NCBI GenBank assembly: GCA_016000265.1
Contig: JAECRL010000009.1
Span: 1-64,000 of the forward strand
DNA from: Burkholderiales bacterium
GTDB taxonomy: Bacteria; Pseudomonadota; Gammaproteobacteria; Burkholderiales; Burkholderiaceae_C
Direction of reading: 5' to 3'
Length of the DNA: 64,000 nt
Shown piece after piece: positions 37,567 to 47,495 of this stretch. How positions within the stretch are numbered: the stretch's first letter is position 1; the number at the start of each line of letters is the position of its first letter. The notes beneath the pieces were generated by a model. The model did not search any database and was not told the DNA's origin. It was given only the letters and a program-made list of their open reading frames with translations. The position numbers and the translations under genes are program-made.

Positions 37567-40169
37567 GCGCTCACCATCGAGTCATTGGGTTCGGTGTGGA
37601 CGAAGAACTGGCGTGCGACCTCGTCGGAGAGGCGCCAGCCGGCGTCGAGCAGGCGGTCGCACAGGGCCAGCACGCGGGCGTGGCCCTCGACGGGGTCGCA
37701 CAGCTCCTCCAGGCCAATGCCCACGCCCTGGTGTGGCAGGAGGGCCAGCAGGTCGTCGTCGGCGGCGGTGCGGTTGGGCAGCTTGCCCAGCTCGGTGCGC
37801 AGGCGGCGCAGCACGCAGGCCAGCGCACGCGGGTTGGTCTCGTCGGCCACCAGCAAGGCGAGCACGGCCGGGCGCTCCAGGCGGCGCTGGTAGCGCGCGC
37901 GGAAGGTGATGGCGCTGTCGAACAGGTCGAGCAGCTGATCCACCCCTTGCGGGTGCGCCAGCGCGAGGTGCTGCCAGAAGGCCTTGAGGAAGGTGGTGTA
38001 GCCCACCAGGCGCTCGATGAGGCGACCCACGGTGAGCAGGCGCCAGCCGACGTCGCGGGTCATGCGGTCGGTCTGGGCGCCGGTGACGGCGGCGAGCTGG
38101 GCGGCGAGGTGTTCCAGGGCCTCGTGGGCCTGCAGCAGGCCGAGTTGACCGGAGGGCGCGTCCTGGGCCAGGGCCTGGCGGAAGTCGCTGCCCAGGGTGC
38201 GCAGGAGCCGGCCATGGGCGGAGGAGAGGCGCTCGCGCAGGGACTGGGCGGTGCGCGCCAGGGCCTCGAGGTTGGCGGCCAGGCTGAAAGCGCCTTGGGA
38301 CGCCTGGGCATCGGCCAGGGCCTCCAGCACGGCGCGTTCGAAGACGCGGGGGGCCTGGATGAGGTTGGGCGTGCCCGGCGGGATGAGGCCGCAGGTCTGG
38401 GCGAGCTCGGAGAGGGCCCGCAGGACGGCGTCGTCGGAGTCGTCTTCGCTGGTCTGCAGGCTCATGAGGTTTTGCACCAGGCCGAGTTGCTGCTCGGCTC
38501 GCTCGGTGTAGCGGCCCATCCAGAAGAGGTTTTCGCCGGCGCGGCTGGCCACGGGGCGCTGGCGCTGCGCGAGCTCGTCCGGGCGCACCTGGCTGGGCAG
38601 CATCGAGAAGGTGTCGACCGGGCCGTCGGTGAGCACCCAGGTGTCGAGTGAGCTGCCGCCGAGCTGCATGGAGACGGGGCCGGCGTCGCGCGTGGCGATG
38701 CGCGTCATGCCGCCGGGCAGCACCTGCCAGCCGCCCTGCCCGTCTGAGAGGGCGTAGACGCGCAGGGAAGCCCCGCGCGGGTTGATGCCCCCGGCTTGCC
38801 AGACCGGCGCCTGGGCGTAAGGCACGAAGCCCTGCACGGTGTAGGCCGCGGGGTCGTGGGAGATGCGGTCGCGCCAGCTCTTGAGCGCCGCGGCGGTCAG
38901 GCTCTGGCCCAAGACGGCGTCGAAACTCTGGCGCAGGCGGGGCGAGCCGAAGCCCGGGGTGCCGGCGTAGGGGTAGCTGGGGCGGATGACCTGGCTGGCG
39001 AGGTCGGGCTCGATGTCGGCCCAGGCAGAGGCCTCGCCACACCACCAGGTGGGCAGGGACGGCAGCGAGAGCTCTTCGCCCAGCACGCGGCGCGCGAGGG
39101 CCGGCAGGAAGCCGTGGATGGCGGGCGACTCCAGGAAGCCCGTGCCCAGCGCGTTGGCCAGCACGACGTGTCCGGCGCGCACCACCTGCATCAGGCCGGG
39201 CACGCCCAGGTGGGAGTCGGAGCGCAGCTCCAGCGGGTCGCAGTAGTCGTCATCGAGGCGGCGCAGCAGGCCGTGCAAGGGCTCCAGGCCCTGCACCGTC
39301 TTGAGGAAGAGGCGCTCGTCGCGCACGACGAGGTCACCGCCTTCCACCAGGGGCAGGCCCAGGTAGCGCGCCAGGTAGGCTTGCTCGAAATAGGTCTCGT
39401 TGTACGGCCCGGGGGTGAGCAGGGCCAGGCGCGGTGCCTGTCCTTCGGCACAGGGCGTGGCCAGGTCGGTCAGCGTGTCGACCAGGCGGCGGTAGCCGGA
39501 GGCCAGGTGCTGCACGTTCATGGCGCGGTAGGCGTCGGGGAACAGGCGCGAGACGATCAGCCGGTTCTGCATGACGTAGCCCAGGCCGGACGGCGCCTGG
39601 GTGCGGTGCGAGACGACCCACCAGGCCCCGTCGGGGCCGCGCACGAGATCGAAGGCCAGCACGTGCAGGTGGATCCCGCCGGGGGCCTGGACGCCCTGCA
39701 TGCCGCGCAGGTAGCCCGGGTGACCCAGGACCAGCGCCGAGGGCAGCAAGGCGCCTTTGAGCAAGGCCTGCTCGCCGTAGGTGTCGGCGACGATGGCGTT
39801 GAGCAGGCGGGCACGCTGGGCCACGCCTTGCTCCAGGGCGCGCCAGTCGTCGGTGCCGATGATGAGCGGCAGCGCCTCGAGCGACCAGGGCCGGCTGGGC
39901 CCGCCTTCGGCGTTGTAGACGTTGTAAGTGATGCCGTCTTCGCGGATCTGGCGGGCGATCAGCTCCTGGCGGCGCTGCAGGTCATCCAGCGGGGCGCCGA
40001 GCTGGTGCGCGAACGCGGCCCAGGCGGGGCGCAGTTGCCCGTCGGGCTGACGCAGTTCGTCGTGGTGGCCGGGCTCGGCCGGGCGGGCGCGACGCAGCAT
40101 GTCCTGCGCCACCTGGAGGTCCAGGGGCGCGAGGGCGGGGTCGTCGAAGAGGGGCAAGGAGGTGGTCAC
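37563..40169 (-). CDS. Circularly permuted ATP-grasp / alpha-E fusion protein
   Basis: 868 residues from a GTG. Residues about 60-530 are a circularly permuted ATP-grasp domain (GYVMQNRLIVSRLFPDAYRA, LLTPGPYNETYFEQAYLARY). From about 550 (SRAGENLFWMGRYTERAEQQ) an alpha-E domain runs to the end. It fuses in one chain the two proteins encoded separately at 34261-35706 and 33189-34247. The ATP-grasp part has diverged: the VVKEVHGAGG-type loop of the short paralogue is not recognisable in it, so catalysis may be altered. It overlaps the downstream transglutaminase gene by 4 bp. Confidence 0.9.
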   Translation of the reverse strand: MTTSLPLFDDPALAPLDLQVAQDMLRRARPAEPGHHDELRQPDGQLRPAWAAFAHQLGAPLDDLQRRQELIARQIREDGITYNVYNAEGGPSRPWSLEALPLIIGTDDWRALEQGVAQRARLLNAIVADTYGEQALLKGALLPSALVLGHPGYLRGMQGVQAPGGIHLHVLAFDLVRGPDGAWWVVSHRTQAPSGLGYVMQNRLIVSRLFPDAYRAMNVQHLASGYRRLVDTLTDLATPCAEGQAPRLALLTPGPYNETYFEQAYLARYLGLPLVEGGDLVVRDERLFLKTVQGLEPLHGLLRRLDDDYCDPLELRSDSHLGVPGLMQVVRAGHVVLANALGTGFLESPAIHGFLPALARRVLGEELSLPSLPTWWCGEASAWADIEPDLASQVIRPSYPYAGTPGFGSPRLRQSFDAVLGQSLTAAALKSWRDRISHDPAAYTVQGFVPYAQAPVWQAGGINPRGASLRVYALSDGQGGWQVLPGGMTRIATRDAGPVSMQLGGSSLDTWVLTDGPVDTFSMLPSQVRPDELAQRQRPVASRAGENLFWMGRYTERAEQQLGLVQNLMSLQTSEDDSDDAVLRALSELAQTCGLIPPGTPNLIQAPRVFERAVLEALADAQASQGAFSLAANLEALARTAQSLRERLSSAHGRLLRTLGSDFRQALAQDAPSGQLGLLQAHEALEHLAAQLAAVTGAQTDRMTRDVGWRLLTVGRLIERLVGYTTFLKAFWQHLALAHPQGVDQLLDLFDSAITFRARYQRRLERPAVLALLVADETNPRALACVLRRLRTELGKLPNRTAADDDLLALLPHQGVGIGLEELCDPVEGHARVLALCDRLLDAGWRLSDEVARQFFVHTEPNDSMVSA

Positions 40170-40196
40170 GTGGACGCCATGGTATCAACCGCCCCC

Positions 40197-43100
40197 TCAA
40201 GCGCCCAGTTTGGCGCGGCGCATGTCCAGCGTGAACGGGTGCTCCAGACCCGGACTCAAGGGGCGCAGGTCCATGGCACCGGGGGTGTGCCCCATGCGGA
40301 AGAAACGCGCCAGGCGGCGGCTTTCGGCCTCGTAGGCGTTGATGGGGAAGGTGTCGTGGTTGCGCCCGCCCGGGTGGGCGACGTGGTACTGACAGCCGCC
40401 CAGCGATCGCTTGAGCCAGCTGTCGACGAGGTCGATGGTGAGCGGGGCGTCGGCGCCGATGGTGGGGTGCAGGCACGACGGCGGTTGCCAGGCGCGAAAA
40501 CGCACCCCCGCCACGAACTCGCCCACCCGGCCCGTGGGGTGCATGGGCAGGACGTGGCCGTTGACGGTGACCACGTGGCGGTTGCCGTTCAGGCCCGTGG
40601 CGCGCACCTCGATGCGCTCCATCGACGAGTCGACGTAGCGCACGGTGCCACCGGGTGCGCCCTCCTCGCCCATGACGTGCCAGGGCTCCAGCGCGCTGCG
40701 CAGGCTCAGGCGCACCCCGGCTGATTGCACCTCGCCGATGTGCGGGAAACGGAACTCGAAGTGCGGCGCGAACCACTCGGGCTGGAAGGCGTAGCCGGCC
40801 ATCTGGAGCTCAGCGAGCACGTCGGCGAAGTCCTGCTCGACGAAGGTCGGCAGCATGAAGCGGTCGTGCAGCTCGGTGCCCCAGCGCGTCAGGCGTGTGG
40901 CGCCGTGGCCCCGGTGAGGTGCCTTCCAGAACCAGGCCACCAGGGCGCGCAGCAGCAGCTGTTGCACCAGGCTCATCTTCGAGTGCGGCGGCATCTCGAA
41001 GGCGCGCAGCTCCAGCAGGCCGAGGCGGCCGGTGGGGCCATCGGGCGAATACAGCTTGTCGATGCAGAACTCGCTGCGGTGGGTGTTGCCGGTGGCGTCG
41101 ATCAGCAGGTTGCGCAGCGTGCGGTCGACGACCCAAGGGGGGCACTGGCCCCAGATGTCCATCTGGCGCTCGATCTCCTTCATGCCGATCTCGGCCTCGC
41201 AGACCTGATCCATGCGCGCCTCGTCGATGCGCGGCGCCTGGCTGGTCGGCCCGATGAACAGCCCCGAGAACAAGTAGGACAGGGATGGGTGGTTGTGCCA
41301 GAAGGTCAGCAGGCTGGGGATGAGGTCGGGACGACGCAGGAAGGGGCTGTCGGACGGCGTGGCGCCGCCGAGCACGAAGTGGTTGCCCCCGCCGGTGCCG
41401 GTGTGGCGGCCGTCGACCATGAATTTTTCGGTGGACAGGCGGGTTTCGTGCGCGGCCTGGTAGAGGAACTCGGTGTGGTCGACCAGTTGCTCCCAACTCG
41501 ACGCGGGGTGGATGTTGACCTCGATGACACCGGGGTCGGGCGTGACCTGCAGCACCTTCAGGCGCGCGTCACGCGGCGGCGGGTAGCCCTCCAGCACGAC
41601 CTTGAGGCCCGTTTCGGCCGCGGTGCCCTCCACGGCGGCGACCAGCTCCAGGTAATCGTCCAGGCTGGTCAGCGGGGGCATGAAGACGTAGAGCACGCCA
41701 CCGCCCTGCCCTTCGGTTTCGACCTTGGGGCCGCTGGCGCGATCGGGGTTGCGCACCTCCACGCACAGGGCCGTGCGGGTGATCCAGTGGGCCGACTCGA
41801 AGCGGCTGGGGTGCTTGTCGGGGTCCACCGCGCTGGCCGTGGCGGGGCCGGCCGCGCCCAGGACGGGGTTGGCGGCCAAGTCACCCCATTCGCCATTGCT
41901 GGCAGCGCCGCCCAGGCCCATGACCGGCTGATTCTGAATGGACACCGCACCGCCCTGCGCCAACCCACCGCCGATGACGTGGGGGCCGTACTGGGCTCGC
42001 AGCCTGGCGGCGTCGGCCAGCGGCGCCCGGGGCGCAAAGGGGTCGTGGGCGAGCGCATACGGGTACTCACCGCGCGAGACCCAGGGCAGCGAGTCCAGCG
42101 GCAGGCGGTAGCCCATGGGCGAGTCGCCCGGGATCAGGTGCATGCGCTCATCGCGGAAAAACCACGGGCCCGTGACCCACTTGGGGCCGCTCAGGCCGGG
42201 CGCGCTGTGCGCCCATTCGCGCTTGATGGGCAGGGCGTAGCCGACGACGTGATCGAGCCCCTGGTCGAAGACGCGGCGCAGGCGCACGCGCTCGATTTCA
42301 TCGTCGAGGCGGGAGTCCAGCGGGTCGACGTTGACGGGCAGGCGGCGCTCGCGCCACAGGTGGTACCAGGTGTCCTCGAAGCCCGGCTGGATGTGGGCTG
42401 GCCCCACGCCGAGCTTGTGGGAGAGGGTGTCGATGAAGCGCTTGGCGTCGGCGCTGGTGTAGCGCACGGCTTGTTGTTCGTCGGCGAACAAGCTGGGGTC
42501 ATGCCAGCAAGGCTGGCCGTCGGTTCGCCAGAAAATGGACAGCGCCCAGCGCGGCAGTTGCTCGCCGGGGTACCACTTGCCCTGGCCGAAGTGCAGGAAG
42601 CCGCCCTGCCCGTAACGGGCGCGCAGCTTGTGCACGAGGGTGGTGGCCAGGCCGCGCTTGGTGGGGCCGAGCGCGTCGGTGTTCCACTCGGCGCCATCGC
42701 GGTCGTCCACCGAGACGAAGGTGGGCTCGCCGCCCATGGTCAGGCGCACGTCGGACTGGGTCAGCTGCGCATCGACCTCGTGGCCCAGGGCGTCGATGGC
42801 TTGCCACTGCTCGTCGGTGTAGGGCTTGGTCACGCGGGGCGACTCGAAGATGCGCGTGATGCCCATGAGGTGTTCGAACTCGACCTCGCACTCGTCGACC
42901 GCGCCGCTGACGGGGGCCGCGCCCGTGGGCTCCGGGGTGCAGGCCACCGGGATGTGGCCTTCGCCGGCCAGCAGGCCCGAGGTCGGGTCCAGCCCGATCC
43001 AGCCGGCCCCGGGCAGGAAGACCTCGCACCAGGCGTGCAGGTCGGTGAAATCGACCTCGGTGCCGGAAGGGCCGTCGAGCGCGGCCACATCGGCCTTGAG

Positions 43101-43721
43101 CTGGATGAGGTAGCCCGAGACGAAGCGCGCGGCCAGGCCCACGTGGCGCAGCGCCTGCACGAGCAACCAGCCGGTGTCGCGACACGAGCCGGACTTCAGC
43201 GTCAGCGTCTGCTCGGGCGTTTGCACACCGGGCTCCATGCGGATCGTGTAGGCGATGTCGCTTTGCAGGCGCTGGTTGAGGCCGACGAGGAAATCGATGG
43301 TGCGCACCTCGCGGCGGTCGATGCCGTCGACGAAGGCCTTGAACGCGGGCGTCAGCTCTCCTTTGACGAGGTAGGGCGCCAGGTCGTGCGCGGTGGCCTC
43401 GTCGTACTGAAAGGGGAAGTTCTCGGCGTGCGGCTCCAGGAAGAAGTCAAAGGGGTTGTAGACCGCCATCTCGGCGACCAGGTCGACGGTGACCTTGAAC
43501 TCCCGCGTGCGCTCGGGGAACACCAGCCGCGCCAGGTGGTTGGAGAACGGGTCCTGCTGCCAGTTGACGAAGTGCACGACCGGGTCCACGCGCAGCGAGT
43601 ACGACAGGATGCGCGTGCGGCAATGCGGCGCCGGGCGAAGCCGCACGACCTGCGGCGACAGGTTGACCAGGCGGTCGTAGCGGTAGTGGGTGACGTGGTT
43701 GAGGGCGACGTGGATGGACAC
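40197..43721 (-). CDS. Large transglutaminase-like protein with DUF2126 domain
   Basis: 1,174 residues from the GTG at 43721, which has GGAG six bases upstream; a TTG five codons earlier lacks a site. The N-terminal transglutaminase module has Cys180 (SGSCRDTGW), His229 (DLHAWCEV) and Asp245 (WIGLDPTSG). The rest is DUF2126, with blocks such as [18 protein letters not shown] and [11 protein letters not shown]; this C-terminal half has been predicted to be related to glutamine-synthetase/ATP-dependent ligase folds, which I cannot verify here. First gene of the three-gene operon, 27 bp before the ATP-grasp/alpha-E fusion. No signal peptide. Confidence 0.92.
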   Translation of the reverse strand: MSIHVALNHVTHYRYDRLVNLSPQVVRLRPAPHCRTRILSYSLRVDPVVHFVNWQQDPFSNHLARLVFPERTREFKVTVDLVAEMAVYNPFDFFLEPHAENFPFQYDEATAHDLAPYLVKGELTPAFKAFVDGIDRREVRTIDFLVGLNQRLQSDIAYTIRMEPGVQTPEQTLTLKSGSCRDTGWLLVQALRHVGLAARFVSGYLIQLKADVAALDGPSGTEVDFTDLHAWCEVFLPGAGWIGLDPTSGLLAGEGHIPVACTPEPTGAAPVSGAVDECEVEFEHLMGITRIFESPRVTKPYTDEQWQAIDALGHEVDAQLTQSDVRLTMGGEPTFVSVDDRDGAEWNTDALGPTKRGLATTLVHKLRARYGQGGFLHFGQGKWYPGEQLPRWALSIFWRTDGQPCWHDPSLFADEQQAVRYTSADAKRFIDTLSHKLGVGPAHIQPGFEDTWYHLWRERRLPVNVDPLDSRLDDEIERVRLRRVFDQGLDHVVGYALPIKREWAHSAPGLSGPKWVTGPWFFRDERMHLIPGDSPMGYRLPLDSLPWVSRGEYPYALAHDPFAPRAPLADAARLRAQYGPHVIGGGLAQGGAVSIQNQPVMGLGGAASNGEWGDLAANPVLGAAGPATASAVDPDKHPSRFESAHWITRTALCVEVRNPDRASGPKVETEGQGGGVLYVFMPPLTSLDDYLELVAAVEGTAAETGLKVVLEGYPPPRDARLKVLQVTPDPGVIEVNIHPASSWEQLVDHTEFLYQAAHETRLSTEKFMVDGRHTGTGGGNHFVLGGATPSDSPFLRRPDLIPSLLTFWHNHPSLSYLFSGLFIGPTSQAPRIDEARMDQVCEAEIGMKEIERQMDIWGQCPPWVVDRTLRNLLIDATGNTHRSEFCIDKLYSPDGPTGRLGLLELRAFEMPPHSKMSLVQQLLLRALVAWFWKAPHRGHGATRLTRWGTELHDRFMLPTFVEQDFADVLAELQMAGYAFQPEWFAPHFEFRFPHIGEVQSAGVRLSLRSALEPWHVMGEEGAPGGTVRYVDSSMERIEVRATGLNGNRHVVTVNGHVLPMHPTGRVGEFVAGVRFRAWQPPSCLHPTIGADAPLTIDLVDSWLKRSLGGCQYHVAHPGGRNHDTFPINAYEAESRRLARFFRMGHTPGAMDLRPLSPGLEHPFTLDMRRAKLGA

Positions 43722-43970
43722 ACGGATCTCCGGCAAAGACCAAGGCGACCCGATGGGCCGCGGCTGCAGTCACACCTGCAAGTTGTGGGCCAAGTTGGTG
43801 CACCCCCAGCCCTTGCGGCGCGCCACGCGATTCAAAACCTGAACAAGCGCACGAAAGACGCGAAGAACCCCCGCGAAATCCGCTCCGTCCGTGAAGACCT
43901 TCACGGCCACGAAGATCATGCACCTGCCAAGCTGTCGATAACCACAGATCGTTGCCAACAGGAGGCCGCC

Positions 43971-45800
43971 GTGCTGCGCATCCAATCGTCCTTGAAAGGC
44001 CAGCTCGTCTGGATCGTCAGCGCCTGCGCGCTGGGGGGCCTGGCGGCCATGTCGCTGACCAACATCTTCACGGCCCGCAGCCACCTGCTGGACAACCTCG
44101 ACACCCAGACGCACCAGCTCACGCAGGCCCGGGTGGCCGTGCTGAGCGACTGGGCGCAGGACAAAGAACGCATCGTGCAGGCCGCGCTGCCCGCCATCGA
44201 CGAGGCCGACCCGCTCAAGACCTTGCAGACCTTGAAGTCGGCCGGCGGGCTGGACAACACCTACTTCGGCTACGCGGACAAGCGCTACATCTTCGCCAAC
44301 CCGGCCGGGCTGGCCCCCGACTACGACCCCACCGCCCGGCCCTGGTACAAGGCCGCCGCGCAGGCCGGCAAGCCCGTGCTGACCGCCCCTTACGTGGACG
44401 CCGGCAGCAAGAAGCTGGTGGTGACCTCGGCCATCCCGGTGATGGAGGGCGGGCAGCTCAAAGCCGTGGCCGCCGCCGACATCTTCCTCGACCGCGTGGT
44501 GGAAACCGTCTCGGCCATCGCCCCGACGGCCTCCAGTTACGCCTTTTTGGTGCACAGCAGCGGCCAGGTCATCGCCCACAAGGACACCAGCCTGGCCATG
44601 AAGGCCAGCACCGACGTGGACGCGCAGCTGACCATGGCGCGCATCCAGGAGCTGACCCAGGCCAGCCACCTGACCCCCATGACGGTGCGCGATCAGTCCG
44701 TGCTGATCTCGGCCGCCGCGGTCAAGGGCACCGACTGGACGCTGGTGGTCGCGCTGGATCGCCAGGAAGCGATGGCCGGCGTGTGGGCGTTGGTCGGCAC
44801 CTCGCTCATGGCCTCGGTGGTGGTGCTGGCGCTGACGGTGGGCATCACCGGCACGCTGATCGCCAAGCGCCTGCGCAAGCTCGAACAGCTGCGAGACACC
44901 ATGCGGGAGATCTCCTCGGGCGACGGCGACCTGTCGCGCCGGCTGGAAACCTCGGGCCACGACGAGCTCGCCGAAATCGCGCGCAGCTTCAACGCCTTCG
45001 TGGAAAAGCTCAACACGGTGCTCATCGAGCTGCGCAACAGCAGCGGCTCGGTGCACGTGGCCGCGCAGGAAATCGCCACGGGCAACCAGGACCTCAGCCA
45101 TCGCACCGAAAACACCGCTTCCAACCTGCAGCATGCCGCCTCGTCGATGTCACAGCTGCTGGTGACGGTCAACCACTCGACCGAATCGGCCCGTCAGGCC
45201 AACCAGATGGCCTCGTCGGCGGCGTCGGTGGCCGAGCGCGGCACCCAGGTCGTCTCGCAGGCCGTCAGCACCATGAGCGAGATCCACGCGGCCTCGCGCA
45301 AGATCACGGACATCATCTCGGTGATCGACGGCATCGCCTTCCAGACCAACATCCTGGCGCTCAACGCCGCGGTGGAAGCCGCCCGCGCCGGCGAACAAGG
45401 CCGCGGATTCGCCGTGGTCGCCGCCGAGGTGCGCTCGCTGGCGCAGCGCTCGGCCACCGCCGCGCGCGAGATCAAGTCCCTCATCGAGGCCTCGGTGGAG
45501 CGCGTCGAGGACGGCACCCGCTACGTCAACGAAGCGGGCTCCACCATGAGCGAGATCATGACCTCGGTCAAGCGGGTGTCGGACATGATCAGCGAGATCA
45601 CGGCATCGGCCACCGAGCAGTCACAGGGCATCGAGCAGGTAACCGGTGCGGTCAACCAACTGGATCAGATGACCCAGCAGAACGCCGCGCTCGTTGAAGA
45701 AAGCGCCGCGGCGGCCGAGAGCCTCAAGGACCAGGCCACCCGCTTGTCGACGATGGTGCAGACCTTCCGCCTCAGCGAGCAGGCCGCTCAGCGGCATTGA
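43971..45800 (+). CDS. Methyl-accepting chemotaxis protein with dCache sensor
   Basis: 609 residues. GTG start at 43971 with GGAGG (43961-43965) five bases upstream; the open frame upstream is not coding. Membrane helix about 12-34, periplasmic dCache-type ligand domain about 40-275 ([31 protein letters not shown]), second helix about 280-300, HAMP, then the MCP signalling domain with the conserved hairpin [20 protein letters not shown] and the EEQAxx-type end. The PWYKAA motif marks the dCache_1 class, often binding amino acids or organic acids. No che genes nearby. The ligand is unknown. Confidence 0.94.
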   Translation: MLRIQSSLKGQLVWIVSACALGGLAAMSLTNIFTARSHLLDNLDTQTHQLTQARVAVLSDWAQDKERIVQAALPAIDEADPLKTLQTLKSAGGLDNTYFGYADKRYIFANPAGLAPDYDPTARPWYKAAAQAGKPVLTAPYVDAGSKKLVVTSAIPVMEGGQLKAVAAADIFLDRVVETVSAIAPTASSYAFLVHSSGQVIAHKDTSLAMKASTDVDAQLTMARIQELTQASHLTPMTVRDQSVLISAAAVKGTDWTLVVALDRQEAMAGVWALVGTSLMASVVVLALTVGITGTLIAKRLRKLEQLRDTMREISSGDGDLSRRLETSGHDELAEIARSFNAFVEKLNTVLIELRNSSGSVHVAAQEIATGNQDLSHRTENTASNLQHAASSMSQLLVTVNHSTESARQANQMASSAASVAERGTQVVSQAVSTMSEIHAASRKITDIISVIDGIAFQTNILALNAAVEAARAGEQGRGFAVVAAEVRSLAQRSATAAREIKSLIEASVERVEDGTRYVNEAGSTMSEIMTSVKRVSDMISEITASATEQSQGIEQVTGAVNQLDQMTQQNAALVEESAAAAESLKDQATRLSTMVQTFRLSEQAAQRH

Positions 45801-45823
45801 CGCCGCGAACGCCGTCACGACAC

Positions 45824-46567
45824 TCAGCGCGCCAGGATGCGCCGACCGTCGGCGGTGCTCAGCAGCAAGGAGCCGTCGCCCTGGATGCGCTGCAGCGTCA
45901 CCGCCTTGAGCAAGGCCAGGAAGCGCGCCTCCTGCTCCATGAGCGCGGGCGCGCAGGCCATGCGCGTGGTGGCCGCCCCCTGGATGCCGAGCTGGCTGCC
46001 TTCCAGCTGGTAAGTCGCGTTGAAGCGGTTGCACGACGCCCGCCCCGACAGGCGGCCTTGCGGGTCGAACGCCAGGGTCACGCGGCTGCCCTCGACCAAG
46101 GCGCGCCCGTCGAGTTTCTCGACGGACCATTCGCGGCCGCTCAGGGTGTGGCTGTCGGCTGATTTCACGCTCACGCACTCCGGGAAAGCCTGGCCGTCGA
46201 GCATCAGCATGCCGCTGTCGCCCTTGGACCAGAAAGACACGCCTGGGTGGGACGCAGACGCGTACCGTGCGCCTGAGGCGCTGCGCTGGGGCTGCAGCAG
46301 GTAGCGGCGCGAGCCCACGCTCAACTCCAGCTCGTCGCTGATCTGGCGCACCGAGATGGCGCGCTCACCGCAGCGCATGGCGGTGGCCGGGCGCTGCGGT
46401 GCGCTGGGCGCCGGGCGGGCGCCGCCATCGGCCCGGGTCGAAGAGGACGAGGGGGAGGACGGCGACAGGGCACACCCCGTCAGCACGGACAGCGCAGACA
46501 GCGCCGCCAGGGTCAGGGCGGCCGAGGCCCGAGCGGCCCCTCGGGGCGAAGGCAGGATCGTGTTCAT
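45824..46567 (-). CDS. Lipoprotein with MliC and META domains
   Basis: 247 residues. Lipobox LSVLTGCA (Cys about residue 33) and a Ser-rich linker. Residues about 65-140 are a membrane-bound lysozyme inhibitor MliC-type domain (MRCGERAISV ... FWSKGDSGMLMLDGQAFPECVSV, Cys pair). Residues about 145-247 are a META (HslJ-like) domain (REWSVEKLDGRAL, TLAFDPQGRLSGRASCNRFNA). It probably sits in the outer membrane and guards peptidoglycan against host or protist lysozyme; the META part is of unclear role. Fusions of the two domains occur in proteobacteria. Confidence 0.88.
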   Translation of the reverse strand: MNTILPSPRGAARASAALTLAALSALSVLTGCALSPSSPSSSSTRADGGARPAPSAPQRPATAMRCGERAISVRQISDELELSVGSRRYLLQPQRSASGARYASASHPGVSFWSKGDSGMLMLDGQAFPECVSVKSADSHTLSGREWSVEKLDGRALVEGSRVTLAFDPQGRLSGRASCNRFNATYQLEGSQLGIQGAATTRMACAPALMEQEARFLALLKAVTLQRIQGDGSLLLSTADGRRILAR

Positions 46568-46630
46568 CGGCGAACTCCACATCGTTGACGGATGTGGGCG
46601 CATGCTAAGGCAAGCTCGCAAGCCGACGTA

Positions 46631-47380
46631 TCAGCGTGCAACCTGCTGCGGCTCCATCGCGGCCATGGTCTGCGTGCCGGCCACGATCATGCGCACCATG
46701 AGGATGAGCTCCTGGGTCAGCGCGGCGTGTTGCTCGGGGGGCTGGTCCATCGCGCTGGCGCCCATGGCGAACACCAGCCGCGTGATGGCCTTGGCCGTCA
46801 GCGCCGGCTCGAACAGGCCCGAGCCCTGAACGGCGGCCAGGCGCACCAGGTCGTGGCGCAGCTCTTCTTCGAAGAAGTTCAGCTGGCGGTCCACCGCCTG
46901 TTTGAAGGCGTCGGAGCCCACCGAGCCCTCGCGCAGCAGGATCTGCAGCAGCTTGTCGTCGCTGCGCAGCTGCTCCATGAAGGCCTCCACCGAGCCGCGC
47001 ACCACGCTGCGGTCGGTGGTGGCGCGCTGGCGGGCCTCGCCGATGATGGTGCGCAGGGAACTGCCGGCGCGGTCGATCAGGGCCACGGCCAGCTCGTCCA
47101 TGTCGCGAAACTGGCGGTAAAAGCTGTTGGGCGCGATGCCGGCCTCGCGCGCCACCTCGCGCAGGCTCAGGGAGGACACGCTGCGGTGCGGGCCCACCAG
47201 CTTGAGCGCCGCCGCCACGATGTCTTCACGCGAGATCACGGCCTTGCGGCCCGGCGAAGCCGCGCGGGAGGGCGACAGCGGCTCGGGCTCGGGCTCGGGC
47301 TCGGGCACGGGCACGGGCACCAGCGCGGTGAGCATGGCGGCGTCCGAGGCGGACAAAGGTGAGGCGATCGAAGGAGGCAT
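46631..47380 (-). CDS. fabR: FabR/DesT-type TetR-family repressor of unsaturated fatty acid genes
   Basis: 249 residues. TetR helix-turn-helix (ISREDIVAAALKLV ... LSLREVAREAGIAPNSFYRQF) in the FabR/DesT version, which senses the saturated/unsaturated acyl-CoA ratio. It diverges from a ferredoxin reductase and a fatty acid desaturase, exactly the DesT-desCB layout known in Pseudomonas, so it very likely represses them. The N-terminal 45 residues are extra, with a Pro/Glu run encoded by hexanucleotide repeats (47,279-47,310). A start further in is possible. Confidence 0.85.
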   Translation of the reverse strand: MPPSIASPLSASDAAMLTALVPVPVPEPEPEPEPLSPSRAASPGRKAVISREDIVAAALKLVGPHRSVSSLSLREVAREAGIAPNSFYRQFRDMDELAVALIDRAGSSLRTIIGEARQRATTDRSVVRGSVEAFMEQLRSDDKLLQILLREGSVGSDAFKQAVDRQLNFFEEELRHDLVRLAAVQGSGLFEPALTAKAITRLVFAMGASAMDQPPEQHAALTQELILMVRMIVAGTQTMAAMEPQQVAR

Positions 47381-47433
47381 TGAGGTGGGTCAAAAGCTGC
47401 CTCATGATACCCCTCCCGAATAAATGCACAACT

Positions 47434-47464
47434 GTATAGACAAACGTTCTTTCATCCGTATACT
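47434..47464 (+). promoter_or_regulatory. Promoter and candidate FabR/DesT operator of the desaturase operon
   Basis: TAGACA (-35, 47437-47442) and TATACT (-10, 47459-47464) with a 16-bp spacer. Inverted half-sites GTATA (47434-47438) and TATAC (47459-47463) flank the spacer, so a bound TetR dimer would cover both promoter boxes. Confidence 0.6.
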
Positions 47465-47495
47465 CCGGTCATCTCTGCTTGAGGAACCCGTCACC

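Noticed and set aside
40725..43970. Upstream extension of the chemoreceptor frame to 40725
   Set aside because: The extension is the antisense of the DUF2126 gene. The GTG at 43971 with GGAGG is the true start.
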